From Glaciecola sp. XM2 (GTDB lineage Bacteria; Pseudomonadota; Gammaproteobacteria; Enterobacterales; Alteromonadaceae): 64,000 bases of DNA. This document shows, piece after piece, positions 10,593-19,714 of the stretch. The notes under the pieces are model-generated. The model was given only the letters and a program-made list of their open reading frames with translations. It did no database searches and was not told the origin of the DNA. The translations under genes and the position numbers were made by a program. The stretch spans positions 186,001 through 250,000 of the forward strand of contig NZ_JAHEOJ010000026.1 of assembly GCF_018595715.1 (NCBI RefSeq), given 5' to 3'. How positions within the stretch are numbered: position 1 is the stretch's first letter; every line of letters begins with the position of its first letter.

Positions 10593-11409
10593 ACGCACCT
10601 AGTTTAACATGAATATTGCTATATGGATGCGCTTGTTCAAGCACAACTAAACCTTCTTTGACTAATTCTAATATAGCGATAAAACTTACCACGACACCCG
10701 CCTTTCCTTCTGCTGGGTCAAGCAGTTCATCAAGACCGATGTAATCGGTGCGATGTAAGCGCGTCAGCAACAAGCTCATTCGCTCTCTAGTAGAAAGCGC
10801 CTCTTTGGCCACATGGTGGTGTTCAAACGCATTCGCGCGCTGCATGGCTTGGCTAAAAGCAAGCGCCAGCTCTTGCAGTTGCACTTGCGGAAGATGTTTG
10901 ATCGGCTGCACATTATCGCTAGTTTGTGCTTGTGCTACAAAGATGTCGCGCTGCACGCGCGGGGCATTATCGAGTGCTTGAGCGGCATCTTTAATTCGCT
11001 CGTATTCTTGTAAACGCCGAATCAGAAGTGCCCTTGGGTCTTCTTCATCGTCATCGGCGTTGGGCATTTTCGGCAACAGCAAGCGTGACTTTATTTCTGC
11101 GAGCATCGCTGCCATTAACAAGTACTCACCGGCAAGCTCTAGTTTTACTAGACTCAAGGTGTCGACATATTCCATATATTGCTGAGTCACTTGCAATACC
11201 GGCAGTTCAAGAATATCAAACTTCTGTTTTCGGATAAGATACAAGAGTAAATCAAGCGGCCCTTCAAAGGTTTCTAAGATAACTTCTAGGGCATCGGGCG
11301 GAATATAGAGGTCTTCTGGTTTTTCAATTAATGCCTCGCCATTGACAAACGCAAGGGCGAGCGGTTGCTGCTGCGTGGGGGACGTTGATGTTTTTTGCTT
11401 ATCTACCAT
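10579..11409 (-). CDS. scpA: Segregation and condensation protein A (kleisin)
   Basis: The kleisin subunit that bridges the SMC dimer. The signature 'FEGPLDLLLYLIRKQKFDI' starts near residue 48, followed by 'MAAMLAEIKSRLLLP'; the C-terminal winged helix carries 'VSFIAILELVKEGLV'. The first 40 residues, rich in Gln, Ser and Pro, are a non-conserved extension. 276 residues. It forms an operon with overlapping scpB and lies 14 bases after the YciO-like gene. Confidence 0.94.
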   Translation of the reverse strand: MVDKQKTSTSPTQQQPLALAFVNGEALIEKPEDLYIPPDALEVILETFEGPLDLLLYLIRKQKFDILELPVLQVTQQYMEYVDTLSLVKLELAGEYLLMAAMLAEIKSRLLLPKMPNADDDEEDPRALLIRRLQEYERIKDAAQALDNAPRVQRDIFVAQAQTSDNVQPIKHLPQVQLQELALAFSQAMQRANAFEHHHVAKEALSTRERMSLLLTRLHRTDYIGLDELLDPAEGKAGVVVSFIAILELVKEGLVVLEQAHPYSNIHVKLGAYEQD

Positions 11410-11423
11410 AGCAAACGCTGTGC

Positions 11424-12044
11424 TTACTCAAAGGGAGTGGTGTCGCCACTGCCATAGCGTAAGATAGTGGTTTCTCCCTCCGACATATCAATCACCGTGG
11501 TGGGATGTTCACCTAAGTATCCGCCATGAATAATTAACCCAACGCGTTTTTCAAGCTTTTCTCTGATTTCATCTGGATCGCTTTCTGCGACCACTTCATT
11601 TGGCAAAATCAGTGTGGTAGACATCAAAGGTTCACCGAGCTCTTCTAGAATCGCTAAGGTAATAGGGTTATCTGGTACACGAATGCCAATGGTTTTTCGC
11701 TTGGGATTTTGCAAGCGCTTTGGCACTTCTTTTGTGGCTTTAAGAATAAATGTGTAAGGACCAGGGGTATTGTTTTTAATCTGCCTGAAGGCGGTATTAT
11801 CTACTCTCGCATATTCCGATAACTCAGACATATCTCGGCACATAAGGGTAAAGTTATGATCTTTGTCTATTTCACGAATGCGGCAGATTTGCTCCATCGC
11901 TTTTTTGTTTTCCATTTGACAACCAATGGCATAGCCAGAGTCGGTAGGATACACCACAACCTCACCCTGATTAATCAACTCACAGGTTTGGCGCACAAGG
12001 CGTACCTGAGGATTATCTGGATGGATGTAAAAAAACTGACTCAT
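11424..12044 (-). CDS. yciO: YrdC/Sua5-domain protein, YciO type
   Basis: A 206-residue single-domain YrdC/Sua5-fold protein. The family catalyses threonylcarbamoyl-AMP formation for the tRNA t6A modification, but YciO-type members are paralogues of the essential TsaC and their role is less certain. Visible marks are 'VVYPTDSGYAIGCQ' near residue 30 and 'GPYTFILKATKEVPKR' near residue 93. The ATG is preceded by AGGGAA. It is the first gene of the minus-strand scpA block, with the IS remnant region upstream. Confidence 0.9.
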   Translation of the reverse strand: MSQFFYIHPDNPQVRLVRQTCELINQGEVVVYPTDSGYAIGCQMENKKAMEQICRIREIDKDHNFTLMCRDMSELSEYARVDNTAFRQIKNNTPGPYTFILKATKEVPKRLQNPKRKTIGIRVPDNPITLAILEELGEPLMSTTLILPNEVVAESDPDEIREKLEKRVGLIIHGGYLGEHPTTVIDMSEGETTILRYGSGDTTPFE

Positions 12045-12279
12045 GTCGAACGAATTCCCTTAGCTGGCAATGCCATGTAATTGACGCTGAGTATATCAAA
12101 GTTATAGTCGCTTAAGCACTAGTAATGATGCATTTAAGTAGAATAGGTCACTCTACATGTATATTTGCTGATAAGTTCTGATCATATCTGATAGCGCTAT
12201 GAGAATTTAGATACTTTGTTGAATGATAAAAAGCAGAGATAGACCTAACTACCTCTGTAAGGTGGGGTTACATATAATA

Positions 12280-12537
12280 CTAATTTTCCATGTACTCTCT
12301 ACTTTTTGTTGTGCTGATGAGAGCGTTAGATACTTCTTTAAGTAAAGCGAGTCTCAATAATAGATTTTGTGGCTTACACCGCCAATACGTGTCGAGCACC
12401 ACCGATTTTAGAACCAGTCCACACTTCTGTGATTGACGACTACACCATCCAACGAGATTCTGACTTTGGTGCATAAGTGTTAAACCAAAACAGAGCTTTA
12501 ACATTATTGAGTTACGGCTAGGATCTTCGCATCCCAC
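12280..12537 (-). pseudogene. IS3-family transposase (OrfB) remnant
   Basis: An 85-codon frame contains 'NLVGWCSRQSQKCGLVL' followed by a tryptophan and 'RCKPQ', which resembles the DDE core of IS3-type transposases around 'RKVVGWS...LVLDAL...WRRKP', and a tail resembling the end of OrfB. The HSDQG aspartate block and everything N-terminal are missing, so this is a decayed, internally deleted copy. The rest of 12045-12759 shows no other gene; it is AT-rich and I saw no clean terminal inverted repeats. The call rests on motif similarity seen by eye. Confidence 0.5.
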
Positions 12538-12759
12538 AATTGGTATTTCAGTGCCTATTGCCAGAATATTTACCTATTCTCTCGACATGTACTTGACTAT
12601 TTTCTGAAAATTGAATCTCAATTTGAAAAAGGAAAAACACTTCTTAAATTCAGCTGTCACAAAGACTAGCACATAGCGTTAATTCGTCTTATGCTCTCGC
12701 TCATCGCTACTCAGGAATACAACAGGACTAACTCGCTAATTTTAAAAGACAAATTCAGC

Positions 12760-13482
12760 TCATATTGGAGTCGTTCCCTTTTGGCCGCACTTTACCTGCT
12801 CACGTAAACCCGCTACTTTTGTGCGACCAATAGGTAAGCGCTCAGCATTCTTCATAATCACGGTGTATTTACTGCCTCCTTCTGCGGCAATTGATTTAAT
12901 GCTACTCAAAGGTAGTGCATAAGAACGGTGTATACGCACAAAATCGCTAGGCAACAAGGCCAGCAGTTTATCTAAATTTTTGTCGTGCAATACCTTTAGA
13001 CCTTCCATGGTAACAATCTCACAATAGTGGCCATTAGCTTTTAAATACAAAATATCTGTAACGGGCATGAGCTCTATTTTGCCCAAGTGTTTATAAGTAA
13101 TGTATTTGGTAAGACCAAGCTGAGCTTGCTGTTGTAGCCTATCAACTGCTTTTTGAATGCGCGCTTGGGTGAAGGGTTTCGCTACAAAATCGAGCACACC
13201 AATATCAAAAGCCTCGATGGCTCGTTCGCTATTCGCCGATACCACAATAGTATGAAAGCTTTCACACAGAGTTTGCTTTAAGAGCTCAAAGCCATCTTTA
13301 CCTTGCAAATTAAGATCTAAAAACAATACATCGATACTGCGCTGCGCTAAGTATTCAAAGGCATCATCGAGTGAAGCAAGCACATGTAACTTTAGCGTTT
13401 GCTCTTTAAATGCAGCCTCAACAAAACGTTTAAGTCGTTTTGCTACCATAAATTCATCTTCAACAATCAGCGCGTTTATCAT
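12760..13482 (-). CDS. LytTR-type response regulator
   Basis: 240 residues. A receiver domain (about 1-120) has the phospho-acceptor Asp in 'DVLFLDLNLQGKDG' and a conserved Lys in 'VAKPF'; a LytTR DNA-binding domain follows (about 140-235) with 'DILYLKANGHYCEI' and 'FVRIHRSYALPL'. This is the AlgR/LytR class, which binds direct-repeat sites upstream of its targets. It overlaps the sensor kinase gene by four bases (ATGA), so the pair is one system. The nearest candidate target is the divergent serine hydrolase gene beyond the kinase; that link is inferred. Confidence 0.92.
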   Translation of the reverse strand: MINALIVEDEFMVAKRLKRFVEAAFKEQTLKLHVLASLDDAFEYLAQRSIDVLFLDLNLQGKDGFELLKQTLCESFHTIVVSANSERAIEAFDIGVLDFVAKPFTQARIQKAVDRLQQQAQLGLTKYITYKHLGKIELMPVTDILYLKANGHYCEIVTMEGLKVLHDKNLDKLLALLPSDFVRIHRSYALPLSSIKSIAAEGGSKYTVIMKNAERLPIGRTKVAGLREQVKCGQKGTTPI

Positions 13483-15278
13483 ACGTTTTTAGCCGTTTTG
13501 TCTTGTGCTTCAAAAGCACTTTCGGTTTGCTGGGTGTCAGCACTAAAAGGCGTAGTGAGCGTTACTTGCCATCGCTCTTCTTCAAGCTGACTTTGCATAT
13601 CCCACTTGTTTGCAAAGCGCTCATTCAATCGAGCATGAATGTATTGGTTGCCGATACCAAGGCTAATGCGTTTGCTGTCTTGTGCGTTTTTAATCGCCAC
13701 TACTGGTGCAATAAACACAATACTCTGCGAATCTCCCGAAATGATTTGTCTTAATGTAAACCTAGTTTCACCATTTACATAGCGATTATGCGACATAGCA
13801 TTTTCAATGAGTGTGAGTAAAACACCAGGTGGGATGCTGGCATTCGCATTATCGATAGTTGTCACCAACGAAAATTGTGTATTAGTTCGAAAGCTCATCA
13901 CTTTAAGATGTGAATGACACAAGTCGATTTCATCTTCCAAGCGCACAGCCTTTTGGGCAGACAGCTGGGCCATAAAGCGAAATTCGTCGGCGAGCGCCTG
14001 AATAAAGTTAACAGCGGTACTAGGCGACTCTTCAATCCATTCTTCAACGGCAGTTAAGGTGTTTAATATAAAATGCGGCTGTAAGTTACGTTTAACTAAT
14101 TCTAGTTCGAGTCTGGTTGCGGTAATTTGACTGTCTATTAGTTCTTTTTGTTTATTGCTCATGGTTTGCGCTAATGTATAAAGCATTAGGGCTATTAATG
14201 CTCCAAAGGACATAAAGAAGTAGTGGTCCATATAAGAAAAACGATTGATAAAAATAGGTACTGTAAATACAGCTAAACTAATCAGCATGACTAGCGCGTG
14301 TTTTTGCTTTGTCACTAATGCTTGTAAGCACAAAGCAGTTGCGCAACATAAACCAACAAAGAAGACGTATAAACTCGGAATGTCGTAACCATCAACGAAA
14401 AATAGAATGATGATTTGACTCACAGTTGCTAACGCCAACCAGCTTATCCTTACTCTTTTCGAAAACTCAAAAAACCACGCAAAAAAAGCGGTAAATAATA
14501 AAGAGATAACACTGGATAAGCCCAATACCAATTGCAATCGAGGAATTTGCCAATCATAAGTATAAGGGCTAATTCCACGCCACGACTCAACCAACAAAAG
14601 CATCAGAATACATAGACTCAAGGCACTGAAGATTAAATAGCTCACGCGTTGGAAGCTTTTTAAATAAATAATAAACGCGTAAACCGCAAATAGTAGTAAT
14701 GCGCTGGTCATAATGAGCGGCATGCTCGCGCGTTTGTAGGGTATTAAAGCCAAATATTCGTATTCGCTGACTACAGCGAAAAAGGACACTTGCTGAATGT
14801 GTTTAGGGTTGTGTTGGGTGGAAATACGTAAGCTTAAGGTGTGTTTGTCTTTCGTTGCACTGTTAGTAGGAAGCAATAATATCTTATCGATAGTGCCGGG
14901 GATCTCGCTATTTACGCTATCCCCAACCTTTCCATTACTGCCTATATACTGGCCATCCCAATAGGCTTCAAAAGAACCTAACACACTCACTAACAAACCC
15001 ATGGCTTTGTTTTGATCGTCAGGTAATTCGAATTCGGTTTGTACCCATACAATACTGTTACTTAAGGGTAACCGATTGAATTGATGCTTTTGCCATAATG
15101 GATTGCTTTCATCTGGATTTTTAATTGGTTTAGCAAAGCTTGGATTATCTTGCTCAATCAAAAAGTAATCTTGGCTTGTAATCAACTTAGGTTCACTAGC
15201 TACCGCCTGATCAGCTAATAGCAGAGCCATAGCCAGAAACGAGATAATAAAAGTGAATATAAATAGAGGATTGCGCAA
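13479..15278 (-). CDS. 7TMR-DISM sensor histidine kinase, LytS/AlgZ class
   Basis: 599 residues: signal peptide, an extracytoplasmic sensory domain of the 7TMR-DISMED2 type (about 25-180), seven closely spaced hydrophobic segments (about 180-370), then a short coiled coil and a His_kinase domain with 'KRNLQPHFILNTLTAVEEW' (phospho-acceptor His) and an ATP-binding 'LLTLIENAMSHN' box. An ATG at 15302 is possible, but the TTG at 15278 has an excellent AAGGAG ribosome site six bases upstream and begins directly before the signal peptide, so I prefer it. The cognate regulator gene overlaps its 3' end. The ligand is unknown; DISMED2 domains are thought to bind carbohydrate-like molecules. Confidence 0.9.
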   Translation of the reverse strand: MRNPLFIFTFIISFLAMALLLADQAVASEPKLITSQDYFLIEQDNPSFAKPIKNPDESNPLWQKHQFNRLPLSNSIVWVQTEFELPDDQNKAMGLLVSVLGSFEAYWDGQYIGSNGKVGDSVNSEIPGTIDKILLLPTNSATKDKHTLSLRISTQHNPKHIQQVSFFAVVSEYEYLALIPYKRASMPLIMTSALLLFAVYAFIIYLKSFQRVSYLIFSALSLCILMLLLVESWRGISPYTYDWQIPRLQLVLGLSSVISLLFTAFFAWFFEFSKRVRISWLALATVSQIIILFFVDGYDIPSLYVFFVGLCCATALCLQALVTKQKHALVMLISLAVFTVPIFINRFSYMDHYFFMSFGALIALMLYTLAQTMSNKQKELIDSQITATRLELELVKRNLQPHFILNTLTAVEEWIEESPSTAVNFIQALADEFRFMAQLSAQKAVRLEDEIDLCHSHLKVMSFRTNTQFSLVTTIDNANASIPPGVLLTLIENAMSHNRYVNGETRFTLRQIISGDSQSIVFIAPVVAIKNAQDSKRISLGIGNQYIHARLNERFANKWDMQSQLEEERWQVTLTTPFSADTQQTESAFEAQDKTAKNV

Positions 15279-15425
15279 GTTGTTCTCCTTTTTGCCTATC
15301 ATAGCAATAAAACTGATAAAGATTAGAGCCGTTCAGGAAAGCCTTGAGCAGTTGAGGAAAAAAGCGACCAATGTGATGCCAGTTGCTTGCATGATAGAGT
15401 GACTTTAAGCAAGCGGATAATTTTC

Positions 15426-17318
15426 ATGACAAGCAAGCACAGTATCCTAACCCTCAGTTTTGTAACCATTGTAGTTGTTACATCAAGCCTTAACTCTGGT
15501 CATGCATTAAGTAACGCAGCAAATAAGGCACAAACCAAAAACGAAACGACCAACGTTCAACAATATGAAGAAAAACTATCTCGCTTTTTAGCCGCAGACG
15601 GCAAGCAATATGATTACCAAGCCTTCATTGATAACTTCAAGATACCCGGTATGAGCTTCGCTGTAGTAGATAATTACGACATTGTGTTTACTCATCAAGC
15701 AGGTCTAAAAGAAAGTGGTACACAACAATTCATTGATGCTAACACTGCATTTTCAACAGCTTCAATTTCCAAGCCCGTAACGGCCACCGTTGCCGCAATG
15801 CTAGCTGAACAGGGCAAACTAGACCTCGATGCCCCTGTTAGTGAGTACTTAAAAAGCTGGAAAATGCCAAGTGAATCGGCCAAAACGATTAATATACGGC
15901 AGTTACTCGCGCATACCGCAGGAATGTCGCAAGGTGGCTTTGCCGACTTCCATTTAGGTGATGATATTCCCACACTAATAGACAGTCTAAATGGCGTGAA
16001 GCTCCCTCGGTACTCGCAACCCATTAGCTCCATTTTCACCCCTGAAACCGATTGGGAATATAGCGGTGGTGGCTATGTTATTGTGCAAGTAGCACTTGAA
16101 GATATTACGGGGAAATCCTTGGAGCAACTAGCCCAAGATATGATTTTTACACCACTAAACATGCAAAACACCACAATGTACCAACATGGTGATAGGCGCT
16201 TTTTAAGCAACGTGGCCAAAGTGCATGATGCCAGCCAACAGGTTATTCGTGACGGCATTCCTATTTGCCCGCAAATTGCGCCGTCGGGTATGTGGAGTAC
16301 CCCTACTGATATGGCACTTTTTACCATTGAATATCAAAAAGCCCTAGCGGGTAGACCTACTGAAGTTGTTTCAAAGTGGGTAGCAGAGCAAACCACTCAG
16401 GTTCAGACTATCAAAAAGACTGGTGGCTGGGCGGCGGGTTGGATGAGATTTGAAGCACAGGGTAATATTGAGTGGTTTTCACATGGTGGTTCAAACACTG
16501 GGACGGGCGGCCATGTAATGGCAAGTATGCAAGGTGGTAAAGGGATAATGGTGTTCATGAACGCCACCACACAGCATCGCAACCCTGCTGTTAACGCGCT
16601 AATCGATAACATTGTGCAAAACCTTGATTGGCAGCAAAACATCAGCGCCAGCACCTTTATTTCCGAAAAACATAGAAAGCAATTAGTCGGTAGATATTTG
16701 TCGACCTTTGACCAAATAGTCACCATTGCTGAACAAGGTGAAGAGCTTATATATACCAATCCACTTAGCATAGGCGGCAAGTCTTTTGAGGGTAAATTGC
16801 ATTACTTGGGAGAGAGCGGGAAGACCGGCACAACAGCAAAGTTTGCTTTAAACACTCATCCTAACCAGTTGAGTATTGAAGTAAATGAAAGTAAACAAAC
16901 ATATTTGGTGTTCAGCAGGCAAGGCACACCTTTAAAAGACTATAGCATGCGTAAAATAGCAGCGACTGAAGTACTGCCTTTTGAAGTAGCGCAAACAAAA
17001 GATGTGAAACAAAGTATTGCGGCATACGAAGCATGGAAGGCGCAGTACCCGCAATCTAGACTACTTTCACCAAACGCATTAAATATGGCTGGTTACATAG
17101 CTCTTGGTAAACAAGAGTTTACCGCAGCGCTTAACTTCTTTCATGTTTACACTCATTTGTATCCACAAAACGCTAACGCATTTGACAGCTTGGCTGAAGC
17201 GCAAATGCTAAGTGGTGATACGGCCAATGCAATTGCAAACTATAAGCGTTCGCTAAAACTAAGCCCAGACAACGATAACGCTAAAAAGATGATTGAGAAG
17301 ATGCAAAGTGGTGCGTAA
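15426..17318 (+). CDS. Serine hydrolase (class C beta-lactamase fold) with C-terminal TPR
   Basis: 630 residues exported by an N-terminal signal peptide. The penicillin-binding-protein/beta-lactamase fold has S-I-S-K (SxxK nucleophile motif) near residue 112, Y-S-G in the YxN position near residue 205, and the H-G-G triad motif in 'WFSHGGSNTG' near residue 350. A middle domain of unknown type is followed by two or three TPR units (about 550-625, 'PQNANAFDSLAEAQMLSG'). A TTG 13 codons upstream is less likely than the ATG, which starts the signal peptide. Such proteins are usually esterases, D-aminopeptidases or peptide hydrolases rather than true resistance enzymes. It is divergent from the sensor kinase gene. 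Confidence 0.88.
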   Translation: MTSKHSILTLSFVTIVVVTSSLNSGHALSNAANKAQTKNETTNVQQYEEKLSRFLAADGKQYDYQAFIDNFKIPGMSFAVVDNYDIVFTHQAGLKESGTQQFIDANTAFSTASISKPVTATVAAMLAEQGKLDLDAPVSEYLKSWKMPSESAKTINIRQLLAHTAGMSQGGFADFHLGDDIPTLIDSLNGVKLPRYSQPISSIFTPETDWEYSGGGYVIVQVALEDITGKSLEQLAQDMIFTPLNMQNTTMYQHGDRRFLSNVAKVHDASQQVIRDGIPICPQIAPSGMWSTPTDMALFTIEYQKALAGRPTEVVSKWVAEQTTQVQTIKKTGGWAAGWMRFEAQGNIEWFSHGGSNTGTGGHVMASMQGGKGIMVFMNATTQHRNPAVNALIDNIVQNLDWQQNISASTFISEKHRKQLVGRYLSTFDQIVTIAEQGEELIYTNPLSIGGKSFEGKLHYLGESGKTGTTAKFALNTHPNQLSIEVNESKQTYLVFSRQGTPLKDYSMRKIAATEVLPFEVAQTKDVKQSIAAYEAWKAQYPQSRLLSPNALNMAGYIALGKQEFTAALNFFHVYTHLYPQNANAFDSLAEAQMLSGDTANAIANYKRSLKLSPDNDNAKKMIEKMQSGA

Positions 17319-17800
17319 ATAAGCTGGAAAGGCTTTCCTGCCTTTTTAAATAAATGAGATTCGGTTTTAATCGGATTGTAGAAACTCGATTGCGACAGTT
17401 GAACAACGTCCTCTGACAGGACAATGCCAATGTATTTCTTGTTTGTTAAGCTTGCAGCGACACACGTTATGGCGCTGCCGCAAAAAGGGTCTAGTACAAG
17501 TTCATTCTCATTGGTAACTAATTCAATAATGCGCTCTAAAAGAAGCAATGATTTTGGGGTTGGATAACCCACCCTTTCCTTGGCTTTTGGATTCAGATAA
17601 GGAATATCCCAAATATCACTTAAGGGCACTCCTTGCTTGGCGTCTGCCTGCTGAATATTGCCCACTTCGTAACGGGCATAGATAGATGTATTGTGCTTGT
17701 CTCGGGTGTGCCGTTGCAGTATTTGATCAAGGTTGGTTGCCTCGGTATAAGGCATATAGATCTTATTGAAGCTAAAATCATGTGTTTTACTGCAGAATAA
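17240..17800 (-). pseudogene. Decayed DNA methyltransferase (N4/N6 type) fragment
   Basis: The open frame from about 17800 encodes 'SKTHDF' and 'FNKIYMPYTEA', then 'DIPYLNPKAKERVGYPTPK' and 'LVLDPFCGSAITCVAASL' (the AdoMet-binding FxGxG-type motif as FCGSA), then 'NPIKTES' typical of the end of this methyltransferase group. The DPPY catalytic domain is missing, a segment between HDF and FNK looks deleted, and the usual 'YIGIDIS' is 'YIGIVLS'. The tail past about 17335 overlaps the serine hydrolase gene and its terminator and is not family-like. I read this as the remnant of a restriction-modification methylase. Confidence 0.75.
17328..17347 (+). terminator. Intrinsic terminator of the serine hydrolase gene
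   Basis: AAAGGC-TTTCCT-GCCTTT followed by further T residues, ten bases after the stop codon. The stem is short (6 bp) but correctly placed. Confidence 0.7.
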
Positions 17801-17930
17801 TTAGAATACGTGATGAGCAATAAGCATACCCATGTTTGCATGAATCGAACTCTCCTAAAAGGTAGTTGCAGTGAGAGGACGATACAAAGGCATATTTTTT
17901 TTAAAGATAAAATCGAATTCGGTCAAAGTA

Positions 17931-18263
17931 TTATAACTTCAGCTCAAAAAACTCTTGTAGCTTCTTTTCAATGTCGGTTTTTTCACCCGTTTCACTAAAT
18001 ATAAAGATAGCTTGATTTAATGTCAGCACAATAAATCCATTTTTGCTTAGTTCAGAGGCGACATTATGAGGGCGGTATATGGTCTTGAGAATTTGAAACC
18101 ATTCACCATGTTGTTTCGACTTGAGTACATTAATACCCACTTCATTGAGTTCACTGAGTAATTTGCTTTCTTTGGCTCTTTGTAAATTGTTGTCTCTAAG
18201 CAAAACTTCTAAAGCATGTGATGCCTTTAACAAACGAAATGATATATTACTACGCCTCCCCAT
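17931..18263 (-). CDS. Hypothetical protein, 110 aa
   Basis: Not recognised. A soluble-looking protein with a basic N-terminus, Leu-rich helical stretches at residues 10-60, and a C-terminal half with hydrophobic strand-like segments ('NGFIVLTLNQAIFIF'), ending in an acidic-basic helix. The ATG at 18263 has AAGGA eight bases upstream, which supports real translation. It lies upstream of the decayed methylase in the same direction; it may be a companion from the same lost restriction-modification locus, but nothing in the sequence proves this. The 245 bp to rnm (18264-18508) shows no gene. Confidence 0.6.
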   Translation of the reverse strand: MGRRSNISFRLLKASHALEVLLRDNNLQRAKESKLLSELNEVGINVLKSKQHGEWFQILKTIYRPHNVASELSKNGFIVLTLNQAIFIFSETGEKTDIEKKLQEFFELKL

Positions 18264-18508
18264 TTACACTGTCCTTGTGATTATCGGTTGAAAATTACCC
18301 CCTAACGTTAGTCCAAAAAATGCCTCAGTGCAAACTCATGGTAATAGTTTAAAGGAGGCTCAAACAAGTCAGTGTTAAGTTAAATTCACACCTACAAATG
18401 CCTTTGACGGACTGTGTGATTAATTAACATCAATTAAAAAACTATTATTTGTGGATGAGGGCAATGCTCTAGGGCAAAGTAGCAATAGTTAGAAGGACCT
18501 ATTATTGC

Positions 18509-19339
18509 TTATAACCCCCAATCTCGCCAAATAGGCTCAATACTTACCGGTAGCTCAAGTCGCCTACCAAGTTCCGTCCAGCGACTAGGTGAGTGGAAAT
18601 CAGAGCCTGCGCTGCCTAACAAGTCATGCTCAAGGGCAATTTCAATCATTAACGTTTGCTTGTCTTTCGCTAAGTTAGGATGCTGAACTTCCATCCCCTC
18701 GCCGCCAGCAGCGCTAAAATCAGCCGCTAAGCGTCTGAGCCATTTGGTGGTCATATCATAGTGATAAGGATGCGCGATGACGGCCTGCCCACCTGCCTCT
18801 TTAATCCACGCAACGGCATCGGCCATGCCAACCCATTTAGGTGTAACGTATGCCTTTTTTCCCTTACCCAAATACTGCGTAAAGGCCTGCTGATGATGGC
18901 TACAAATACGCTTGTTCACGAGCACCTGTGCAAAATGCCCGCGCGAAATGACCCCATCGGCAAGACTTTGCACATCATCTAACGTAACAGCTACACCTGC
19001 TTTATTTAGCTTTTCGAGGATGTCGTGAGCGCGTTGCTCCCTAACCTGTTGTTGGGAGGCTAAGCGGTTTAAGAACATCTCGTCATTTTCATTGACGTTT
19101 AGTCCCAGTATGTGAATTTCAAAACCATGCCAACGGGTTGAAATTTCGGTACCGCTGATGATATTCACCACCGGCGCACTTTGCTGACTATAGTCTCTAG
19201 CTATCTGAATCGCTGCCACACTGTCGTGATCGGTAATGGCCAGCACATCTACTTGCATCTGTTGAGCCCGCATCACAAGCTGTTGTGGCGATAAACTGCC
19301 ATCGGAGCAAGTTGTATGAGAATGTAAGTCTATTTTCAA
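18509..19339 (-). CDS. rnm: PHP-domain 5'-3' exonuclease, RNase AM
   Basis: A PHP-fold metal-dependent phosphoesterase (YciV/TrpH), which in E. coli trims 5' ends of rRNA and degrades short oligonucleotides. Metal ligands are visible in 'IDLHSHTTCSDG' at the start, 'ITDHD' near residue 40, a Glu in 'SGTEIS', 'VIAHPYH' near 190 and 'GSDFHSP' near 245. Homologues begin just before IDLHSH, so I place the start at the TTG at 19339 (276 aa, GGA upstream); the frame stays open to a TTG at 19402 that would add 21 Cys-rich residues. It is divergent from the trp operon, the usual neighbourhood. Confidence 0.9.
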   Translation of the reverse strand: MKIDLHSHTTCSDGSLSPQQLVMRAQQMQVDVLAITDHDSVAAIQIARDYSQQSAPVVNIISGTEISTRWHGFEIHILGLNVNENDEMFLNRLASQQQVREQRAHDILEKLNKAGVAVTLDDVQSLADGVISRGHFAQVLVNKRICSHHQQAFTQYLGKGKKAYVTPKWVGMADAVAWIKEAGGQAVIAHPYHYDMTTKWLRRLAADFSAAGGEGMEVQHPNLAKDKQTLMIEIALEHDLLGSAGSDFHSPSRWTELGRRLELPVSIEPIWRDWGL

Positions 19340-19565
19340 GTCGCAATCCAAACCACAGACGTCATATTTACACGCCGGATAAAAGCCTATAATTTGACAC
19401 AATTATACCCGCAATATATGCGCAATACTGCTTTTCTTTGCACGCACAATTGTAAAACTTTTAGATTAGCGGTTGACAACAAAGCGCTTTTGTTATCTCC
19501 TATGCTCATAATTTATTGCAAGCGAATGCGCGATCGGTGCGACGCTCAGCATACAGGAATCAAAC

Positions 19566-19616
19566 ATGTACACAGTAAACACGCAAAACATTTGGTGGTG
19601 GAGCAAGCAACTTTAG
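19566..19616 (+). CDS. trpL: trp operon leader peptide
   Basis: A 16-residue leader, too short for normal ORF calling: M-Y-T-V-N-T-Q-N-I-W-W-W-S-K-Q-L-stop. Three consecutive Trp codons (19593-19601) and a good ribosome site (AGGA at 19555-19558, 7 bases upstream) identify it. Ribosome stalling at the Trp codons when charged tRNA-Trp is scarce would favour the antiterminator over the terminator at 19645. E. coli TrpL has two Trp codons. A promoter should lie in 19394-19500: TTGACA occurs at 19394 (17-bp spacer, poor -10) and again at about 19473. I see no TrpR operator palindrome. Confidence 0.93.
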   Translation: MYTVNTQNIWWWSKQL

Positions 19617-19668
19617 GGCTGCCTGCATTTGTGTGCATGTAAACAAGGCCCTAGAACGGGCCTTTTTT
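19615..19668 (+). promoter_or_regulatory. trp attenuator (antiterminator and terminator)
   Basis: Terminator: AAGGCCC (19645-19651), loop TAGAAC, GGGCCTT (19658-19664), then a T-tract to 19668. Competing antiterminator: AGGGCT (19615-19620), just after the leader stop codon, can pair with GGCCCT (19647-19652), which destroys the terminator stem. The leader's position and the mutually exclusive pairings are the classical enterobacterial design. trpE begins 47 bases after the T-tract. Confidence 0.88.
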
Positions 19669-19714
19669 ATTGGCTGAAATAAAACATTATTTTGCGAAGA
19701 TATATAGGAAAAAC

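Noticed and set aside
19400-19565. TrpR operator upstream of trpL
   Set aside because: No match to the CTAGTTAACTAG-like palindrome; only a weak near-palindrome around GCGC was seen.
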